This document shows, piece after piece, positions 1-4,736 of a stretch of DNA of 6,368 nt. The notes under the pieces were generated by a model that was not told where the DNA came from, made no database searches, and saw nothing but the letters and a program-made list of their open reading frames with translations. Numbering within the stretch: the stretch's first letter is position 1; the number at the start of each line of letters is the position of its first letter. The position numbers were made by a program, and so were the translations under genes. This DNA is from Trueperaceae bacterium (GTDB lineage: Bacteria > Deinococcota > Deinococci > Deinococcales > Trueperaceae): contig SKWV01000209.1 in assembly GCA_007128755.1 (NCBI GenBank), positions 1-6,368 of the forward strand, read 5' to 3'.

Positions 1-36
1 ATGCGGGGCGCTTCGAGTCGTAGAAAGGTCGAAGGA

Positions 37-105
37 GGGTGGGGGTCGGGCGTTGGGACGCGTTCGCGCCCGATCAGCGTGCGGCCCAACGCCCGACCCC
101 CACCC
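37..105. repeat. Perfect 21-bp inverted repeat with 27-nt loop, arms are G-quadruplex motifs
   Basis: Positions 37-57 are the exact reverse complement of 85-105 (21 of 21 pairs, no mismatch), separated by 58-84. Base by base, 37 pairs with 105 and 57 pairs with 85. The outer neighbours (A36 and A106) do not pair, so the repeat ends sharply. The left arm carries four or more G-runs on the plus strand (37-39, 41-45, 48-50, 55-57) with gaps of 1, 2 and 4 bases, which fits the usual four-run G-quadruplex rule. By symmetry the right arm gives the same motif on the minus strand. The inverted repeat and G-runs are seen directly. Whether it folds as a hairpin, a cruciform or quadruplexes is inference. 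It could also be one copy of a dispersed genomic repeat. Confidence 0.95.
37..105 (-). terminator. Probable transcription terminator or 3'-end hairpin of lon
   Basis: The hairpin begins 6 nt beyond the lon TGA stop, where a terminator or 3'-stabilising stem is expected. The stem is 21 bp and almost all G:C. After the stem, minus-strand RNA would read UCCUUCGACCUUUCU: mildly U-rich but without a true U-tract. The 27-nt loop is long for a classic intrinsic terminator. High-GC bacteria often use U-poor terminators, so the role is plausible but not proven. If a gene to the left is convergent, the hairpin could serve both strands. Confidence 0.5.
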
Positions 106-111
106 ACTGCC

Positions 112-2568
112 TCACGCTTGAGCTGCCGCCTCGTTCGCCTTCCGCCGTCCGCGACCGGACGAAGGTGGCGTCGTCGGCTGCTTCTCGAGGGCCGCGAGGC
201 CGCCGACGAGCGCGATGTCGAGCACCTCGTCGAGGTCGTTGACCTCGTGCATCTCGAGCGACTTCTTGAGGTGCGTGGCGATGTCCTTCATGTCCGCCGA
301 GTTCTTGGCGGGGTAGATGATGTTGGTGATCCCGGCCCGCTTGGCGCCGAGGATCTTCTCCTTGAGGCCGCCGATGGGGAGCACGCGGCCGCGGAGGGTG
401 ACCTCGCCCGTCATCGCGACGTCCTTGCGGACGGGGACGCCGGTGAGGGCGCTGATGAGCGACGTCGCGAGCGCGGCGCCGGCCGAGGGGCCTTCCTTGG
501 GCGTGGAACCCGCGGGGACGTGGATGTGGATCTCGGACTCCTCGAGCTGCTCCCGCCGGATGCCGAAGCGCTCCGCGTTGCCCTTGGCGTACGTGAGCGC
601 GGCGCGGGCGGATTCCTTCATGACGTCGCCGAGCTGGCCGGTGAGCACGAAGCCGCTCTTGCCGGGGGTGATGCTGGTCTCGACGAAGAGGATGTCGCCG
701 CCGACGGGCGTGTAGTACATGCCGGTGGCGACGCCGACGAGGTTCTCTTCGGCCTCGCTCTCGGGGGTGAAGCGCTCGGCGCCGAGGTAGGCCTCGAGCG
801 AGCGCTCGGTGAGGCGGACGCGCTTGGCGTCGCCGCGGGCGATGCGCCGGGCGGCCTTGCGGGCGAGCGTCCCGATGGTGCGCTCCAAGTTCCGGACGCC
901 TGCCTCGCGGGTGTAGGAGCTGATCACGCGGGCGAGCGCACCGTCGGTGATGGCGAACTGGTGCGGCTTGAGGCCGTTCTCCTGCAGCTGACGCGGCATC
1001 AGGTAGCGCTTGGCGATCTCGAGCTTCTCCTGCTCGATGTAGGAGGAGAACTCGATGAGCTCCATGCGGTCCATGAGCGCTTCGGGGATCTGTTGGGCGT
1101 AGTTCGCGGTCGCGACGAACAGCACCTCGGAGAGGTCGAAGGGGACGCCTAGGTAGTGGTCGACGAAGGAGTTGTTCTGCGCCGGGTCGAGCACCTCGAG
1201 GAGCGCCGAGGAGGGGTCGCCTTGGTAGGAGACGCCGAGCTTGTCGACCTCGTCGAGGAGGAAGACGGGGTTCTTGGTGCCGGCCGAGCGGATGCCTTGG
1301 ATGATGCGTCCGGGCATGGAGCCGATGTACGTGCGGCGGTGGCCGCGGATGTCGCTCTCGTCGCGGGCGCCACCCAAGCTGATGCGGACGTACTCGCGGC
1401 CGAGCGACTTGGCGATCGATTGGGCGATGGAGGTCTTGCCGACGCCGGGGGGGCCGACGAAGAGCAGGATGGGGCCCTTGTTGACCTCGGTGATGTCGAG
1501 CTCGCCCTTCTTGGCGCGGTCCTGCTTGAGCTTGCGCACCGCGAGGTACTCGAGCACGCGGTCCTTGACCTTCTCGAGGCCGTAGTGGTCTTCGTCGAGG
1601 ACGTTGCCGGCGTGCTCCATGTCGAGCATGTCGTCGGAGCGGGTGTTCCAGGGCAGCTCGGTGAGGGTGGTCAGGTAGGTGCGGATGACGGAGGCCTCGG
1701 CCGAGTCGGGGTGCATGCGCGAGAGCCGGTTGAGCTCGCGCGTGGCCTCCTTCATGGCGACCTCGGGGATCTCGAGGCTCTCGAGCTTCTCGCGGAACGC
1801 CTCGACCTCGTCCTCTTCGTCGTCGGAGCCGCTGAGCTCCTTCTGGAGCGCCTTGATCTGTTCGCGCAGGAAGTACTCGCGCTGGTTGCGGTCGATCTCG
1901 TCCTTGACCTCGCGCTGGAGGCGACGCTGCGTCTCCTGCAACTCGAGCTCGGTGTCGATGAGCACCAGCACCTTGCGGATGCGCTCCGCCACCGTCTCGG
2001 CCTCGAGCACGGCCTGCTTGTCGGCCACGCGGAAGTCGAGGTGGTAGGAGACGTAGTCGGCGAACTGGCCGGCGTCCTCGAGGTTCATGACGAACTGGGC
2101 GACCTCGGCCTGGATGCTGCGGTTGCCGCTCTCGACCAGGTCGGAGAACTTCTCCTTGAGCTCGCGGAAGCCCGCTTCGAGCAGGACGCCGTCGCCCTGG
2201 GGCACCTCGAACGGCTCGAGGTCGGCCTCGATCACGCCGGTGCCTTCGTGGTAGGCGGTGATGCGCACGCGACCCACGGCGCGCACCAGCATCTGGATGC
2301 CGCCGTCGGGGTTCTTCTTCATGCGCATGATGTGGCAGACGGTGCCGACGTCGTAGAGGTCGCTGGCGCCGGGCTCCTCGATCTCGCGGTCCCGCTGGGA
2401 GACGATGACGATGGATCGGTCACGGTCGAGCGCGGCGTTGATGGCGCGGATCGAGATAGGTCGGCCGGCGTCGATGGGCATGACCATCGTGGGGAAGAGG
2501 ACGGAACCTCGGACCGGACAGACCGGGACGGGGTGCTCGAACGCTGTGGTCTCGATCGAATCGGCCAT
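112..2568 (-). CDS. lon: ATP-dependent Lon protease (endopeptidase La), full length, about 818 aa
   Basis: Lon is a cytoplasmic AAA+ serine protease that unfolds and degrades damaged and short-lived regulatory proteins as a hexamer. Numbering from the ATG at 2568, the order is: N-terminal substrate-binding domain (about 12-205, PVRGSVLFPTMVMPIDAGRP), a charged helical region (about 205-290) with an acidic stretch SDDEEDEVE, then the AAA+ module with Walker A GPPGVGKT (372-379), Walker B FLLDEVD (436-442), sensor-1 N489, likely arginine finger R501 and sensor-2 R559. The protease domain follows, with catalytic S695 in PKEGPSAG and K738 in GGLKEK, the Ser-Lys dyad of the family. The tail after about 795 is a short disordered basic/Ala-rich extension. 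Length is normal for bacterial Lon (about 780-820). Start choice: GAGGAG at 2575-2580 lies 6 nt before the ATG at 2568 and 3 nt before the adjacent ATG at 2571. The upstream ATG at 2667 and GTG-type start at 2751 lie upstream of the promoter/operator and lack a ribosome binding site. The gene appears monocistronic and heat-shock controlled. Identity is certain; the exact start is less so. Confidence 0.98.
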   Translation of the reverse strand: MADSIETTAFEHPVPVCPVRGSVLFPTMVMPIDAGRPISIRAINAALDRDRSIVIVSQRDREIEEPGASDLYDVGTVCHIMRMKKNPDGGIQMLVRAVGRVRITAYHEGTGVIEADLEPFEVPQGDGVLLEAGFRELKEKFSDLVESGNRSIQAEVAQFVMNLEDAGQFADYVSYHLDFRVADKQAVLEAETVAERIRKVLVLIDTELELQETQRRLQREVKDEIDRNQREYFLREQIKALQKELSGSDDEEDEVEAFREKLESLEIPEVAMKEATRELNRLSRMHPDSAEASVIRTYLTTLTELPWNTRSDDMLDMEHAGNVLDEDHYGLEKVKDRVLEYLAVRKLKQDRAKKGELDITEVNKGPILLFVGPPGVGKTSIAQSIAKSLGREYVRISLGGARDESDIRGHRRTYIGSMPGRIIQGIRSAGTKNPVFLLDEVDKLGVSYQGDPSSALLEVLDPAQNNSFVDHYLGVPFDLSEVLFVATANYAQQIPEALMDRMELIEFSSYIEQEKLEIAKRYLMPRQLQENGLKPHQFAITDGALARVISSYTREAGVRNLERTIGTLARKAARRIARGDAKRVRLTERSLEAYLGAERFTPESEAEENLVGVATGMYYTPVGGDILFVETSITPGKSGFVLTGQLGDVMKESARAALTYAKGNAERFGIRREQLEESEIHIHVPAGSTPKEGPSAGAALATSLISALTGVPVRKDVAMTGEVTLRGRVLPIGGLKEKILGAKRAGITNIIYPAKNSADMKDIATHLKKSLEMHEVNDLDEVLDIALVGGLAALEKQPTTPPSSGRGRRKANEAAAQA

Positions 2569-2574
2569 CATGGG

Positions 2575-2580
2575 CTCCTC
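2575..2580 (-). promoter_or_regulatory. lon ribosome binding site (GAGGAG), decides the start codon
   Basis: On the minus strand the bases before the ATGATG pair at 2571-2566 read GAGGAGCCC. GAGGAG matches the anti-Shine-Dalgarno complement and sits 6 nt from the second ATG (2568) and 3 nt from the first (2571). The upstream candidate ATG at 2667 has no purine-rich site ahead of it. This supports a protein starting MADSIETT or MMADSIETT. Confidence 0.75.
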
Positions 2581-2604
2581 GTCGCAGAAAGGTGAGTCTT
2601 CGAA

Positions 2605-2634
2605 ATCGTGGAAACTTGAGTCGACATTTGTCAA
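2605..2634 (-). promoter_or_regulatory. Putative lon promoter: consensus -35, weak -10
   Basis: The minus strand shows a perfect TTGACA at 2634-2629. With an 18-nt spacer, CACGAT at 2610-2605 matches the -10 at the second, fifth and sixth positions; no better -10 lies at 16-18 nt. The start of transcription would be near 2598, giving a leader of about 27-30 nt that contains only the ribosome binding site. The -35 lies wholly inside the HAIR-type operator, so a bound repressor should block polymerase directly. The -35 is seen plainly; the -10 is a guess. Confidence 0.55.
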
Positions 2635-2635
2635 G
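2615..2635. promoter_or_regulatory. HAIR-type operator, predicted HspR binding site of lon
   Basis: The plus strand reads CTTGAGT, seven bases, then TGTCAAG. The known HspR-associated inverted repeat is CTTGAGT-N7-ACTCAAG. The left half matches 7 of 7, the right half 5 of 7, and the spacing is exact. The symmetry extends outward: 2612-2619 and 2631-2638 form perfect 8-bp arms (AAACTTGA and TCAAGTTT). The site lies in a locally AT-richer patch of GC-rich DNA, some 45-65 bp upstream of the lon start codon, covering the lon -35. HspR is a MerR-like repressor of heat-shock genes that uses DnaK as co-repressor, and lon is a known HspR target in actinomycetes. The two mismatches in the right half (TG for AC) create the TTGACA -35. 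HspR itself is not encoded in this window, so binding is inferred. Confidence 0.8.
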
Positions 2636-2802
2636 TTTACGCCGTCGGCCGCCGAAGTCTGGAACATGGCCGACACATCGCGCACGCACGGGAGAGCGCG
2701 ACGCAGCGGTCGGCTCCGGACGCCCGCGCAGGGGCGCGATGGTGAGAGCATACACCCGGACCGGGGAGGCGCCGGGCGCCGGGCTCGCGCGTCGCGTCAT
2801 GC

Positions 2803-2816
2803 TAGCGTAGGCGATC
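2803..2816 (+). promoter_or_regulatory. Possible -10 element for a leaderless or short-leader argS transcript
   Basis: TAGCGT at 2803-2808 fits the TANNNT -10 pattern and ends 8 nt before the argS GTG. Transcription would then start at or within a few bases of the start codon. No Shine-Dalgarno sequence is visible between 2805 and 2816, which agrees with a leaderless message, a common arrangement in Actinomycetota and Deinococcota. No convincing -35 is seen 16-18 bases upstream (about 2779-2786, GC-rich). Confidence 0.4.
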
Positions 2817-4709
2817 GTGACGGATCTGGTTCCTGCCCTCCAGGACGCGCTGCGCGCTGCCGTGCGCGCGTTCCTGACCGACCGCGGCGCGACCGAAGGC
2901 GGTGCCGCCCCGGGGGCGGCCATCGACGTGGGCGCCCTGGACATCCCCGTGCAGAGCGTGCCGGACGACAAGCCCGGCGACTACGGGAGCCCGGTGGCGT
3001 TCGGCCTCGCGCGCGCCCTGAGGATGAACCCGGCGCAGATCGCGGCCGCCCTGGCGACGCTCGTCGAGCTGCCCGAGGGCGTGAAGCGCATCGAGGCCGT
3101 CGGCCCCTACCTGAACGTGGAGCTCGATCCGGGCTCGTTCGTGCGGAGCGTGGTCGACGCGCCGCTGGCCGCGCCTCCGCGCCGGCGCAAGATCGTCATC
3201 GAGCACACCAGCGTGAACCCCAACAAGGAGGCCCACGTCGGGCACCTGCGCAACATCGTGCTGGGCGACGCGCTGGCGCGCATCGAACGCGCGGCCGGGT
3301 ACGAGGTCGAGGTCCAGAACTACATCGACGACACCGGGCGCCAGGCGGCGGAGTCGATCTTCGCCCGACGCTACTTCGACGAGAGCGAACCCGAAGGGCG
3401 CAAGTACGATCACTGGCTGGGCGAGCTCTACGTCCGCCTCGGCCAGGCCAAGGAGACCGACGGCGAGGCGATCGAGGCGGGCGTGACCGAAGTGATGCAC
3501 GCGCTGGAACGAGGCGATCTCCGGGGCGAGGTCGAGCGGATCCTGCGCGCCCAGCTCGTGACCTACGGCGCCCTCGGGGTCGAGTACGACCTGCTGGTGT
3601 GGGAGTCCGACGTGGTGGCGGCGGGCTTCTTGCGGCGCGGGCTCGAGGTGCTCGAGGCGCTGCCCACGGTGTTCCGGCCGACACAGGGCAAGTTCGCGGG
3701 TGCGCTGGTCATGGACGTGTCGGCCTTCATGCCGGGGCTCGAGGAGCCGCTCGTCGTGCTCGTGCGCAGCGACGGCAACGCCATGTACGTGACCAAGGAC
3801 ATCGGCTACCACCTGTGGAAGGTCGGGCGACTCGAGGGGCTGCGCTACGCGCCGTTCGCCGTCCAGGCGTCGGGCGCGACGCTGTGGACGAGCGCGCCCG
3901 ACGGCGAGAGCGAGGTGGCGGGGCGGACGTTCGCGCACGGCGACCAGGCCGTGAACGTGATCGACGCGCGCCAGGTGCACCCGCAGACGATCGTGCGCAC
4001 CGCGCTCCAGATGACCGCGGGCGACGCCGACATCGAGCCGCTCCACCACCTCGCCTACGAGGTCGTCACGCTGGAAGGGCAGGCGATGAGCGGCCGCAAG
4101 GGCGTGACGCTGGCGATCGACACGGTCATCGAGGAGGCGATCCGGCGCGCCCGGGCGGTGGTGGAGGAGAAGAACCCCGAGCTCGCCACGATCGCCGACG
4201 TCGCGCGCGCGGTCGGCCTGGGGGCGCTCCGCTTCGGCATGCTGAAGAGCGAGGCGCGGCGCGTGATCGACTTCCGCTGGGAGCAGGCGCTCAGCCTCGC
4301 CGGCGACTCCGCGCCGTACGTGCAGTACGCGCACGCGCGCGCGTCGAGCATCCTCCGGGCGGCGGCCGAGACCGTCGTGCCCGAGGGCTCGCGCACCGCC
4401 GGCGCCGACTGGTCGCTCCTGGGGCCGCTCGAGGTGCGCCTCGCGCGCGAGGTCGCACGCTGGCCGAGCGTGCTCGACGCGGCCGCCGAGGCGGACGCTC
4501 CCCACGTGGTCGCGCAGTACGCGCTCGACCTCGCGACGGCCTGGAACGGCTACTACAACCACCGCGGCCCCAACGGCAAGCCCGACACGTCGGTGATGCG
4601 CGCCGAGAGCGGCCTGCGTGAGGCCCGGATAGCGCTCGTCGGCAAGGTGCGCGCGACGCTCGCGTTCGCGCTCGACAGCCTCGGGATCGAGGCGCCGGAG
4701 CAGATGTAG
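2817..4709 (+). CDS. argS: Arginyl-tRNA synthetase, full length, 630 aa, GTG start
   Basis: This cytoplasmic class I synthetase charges tRNA-Arg with arginine using ATP. The N-terminal additional domain that contacts the tRNA D-loop covers about 1-105 (GDYGSPVAF at 54-62). The catalytic Rossmann domain starts at about 124, with EHTSVNPNKEAHVGHLRN around the HIGH-type motif HVGH (140-143) and NYIDDTGRQ (168-176). RSDGNAMYVTKDIGYHLWK (317-335) is a typical ArgRS block. The KMSKS-type loop is AMSGRKG (423-429), lacking the first lysine, which is common in ArgRS. The helical DALR anticodon-binding domain runs from about 500 (YVQYAHARASSILR) to the family-typical end LGIEAPEQM. At 630 residues it is somewhat longer than the usual 550-600. 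An in-frame TAG at 2808-2810 makes the GTG at 2817 the first possible start. It is divergent from lon and convergent with the downstream oxidoreductase, so probably transcribed alone. The motif style resembles Thermus/Deinococcus-line ArgRS, by memory rather than search. Confidence 0.98.
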   Translation: MTDLVPALQDALRAAVRAFLTDRGATEGGAAPGAAIDVGALDIPVQSVPDDKPGDYGSPVAFGLARALRMNPAQIAAALATLVELPEGVKRIEAVGPYLNVELDPGSFVRSVVDAPLAAPPRRRKIVIEHTSVNPNKEAHVGHLRNIVLGDALARIERAAGYEVEVQNYIDDTGRQAAESIFARRYFDESEPEGRKYDHWLGELYVRLGQAKETDGEAIEAGVTEVMHALERGDLRGEVERILRAQLVTYGALGVEYDLLVWESDVVAAGFLRRGLEVLEALPTVFRPTQGKFAGALVMDVSAFMPGLEEPLVVLVRSDGNAMYVTKDIGYHLWKVGRLEGLRYAPFAVQASGATLWTSAPDGESEVAGRTFAHGDQAVNVIDARQVHPQTIVRTALQMTAGDADIEPLHHLAYEVVTLEGQAMSGRKGVTLAIDTVIEEAIRRARAVVEEKNPELATIADVARAVGLGALRFGMLKSEARRVIDFRWEQALSLAGDSAPYVQYAHARASSILRAAAETVVPEGSRTAGADWSLLGPLEVRLAREVARWPSVLDAAAEADAPHVVAQYALDLATAWNGYYNHRGPNGKPDTSVMRAESGLREARIALVGKVRATLAFALDSLGIEAPEQM

Positions 4710-4713
4710 GCGG

Positions 4714-4735
4714 GCGAGCGCGGGCGGCCGCTCGC
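4714..4735. terminator. GC hairpin between convergent genes, possible shared terminator
   Basis: GCGAGCG (4714-4720) pairs exactly with CGCTCGC (4729-4735) around an 8-nt loop. It fills the 27-bp gap between the argS stop (4707-4709) and the stop of the opposite gene (4737-4739), and is symmetric, so it could act on both transcripts. Neither side has a T-tract, and chance hairpins are common in DNA this GC-rich, so the role is tentative. Confidence 0.4.
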
Positions 4736-4736
4736 G

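Noticed and set aside
1..23. Possible last codons of a convergent plus-strand gene ending at the TAG at 21-23, before the hairpin.
   Set aside because: Only about six codons are visible, which is too short to support a gene. The layout fits a shared hairpin, but the neighbouring sequence to the left is needed.
32..55. AAGGAGGG as a ribosome binding site for a plus-strand gene starting near 53 or beyond.
   Set aside because: The purine run is the edge of the inverted-repeat arm, the following frames are antisense to lon, and no protein family is seen.
1..2595. Very long open frames on the plus strand opposite lon (1-1152 and 1156-2595).
   Set aside because: They are antisense to an unmistakable lon gene, their products are low-complexity runs of D, V, L, E, A and R, and no family is recognisable. 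High GC content removes stop codons from the opposite strand.
2748..2753. TATGCT on the minus strand as a second, upstream -10 for lon.
   Set aside because: No -35 is recognisable 16-18 bases upstream, the spacing does not make an extended -10, and the promoter at 2605-2634 explains lon better.
2768..2780. Two GGCGCC hexamers one base apart, possible hairpin or operator upstream of argS.
   Set aside because: The stem would be only about four pairs, and such GC palindromes arise easily at this base composition.
2592..2810. Small 72-codon plus-strand frame in the lon-argS control region.
   Set aside because: It runs through the operator and promoter, has no ribosome binding site, and its Arg/Gly-rich product resembles nothing known.
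2405..4621. Long open frames overlapping argS in other frames (plus 2405-4621, minus 2802-4562).
   Set aside because: They cover the well-defined ArgS frame, give Arg/Ala/Gly/Pro-rich or His/Val/Asp-rich products without domains, and are shadows of GC-rich coding DNA.
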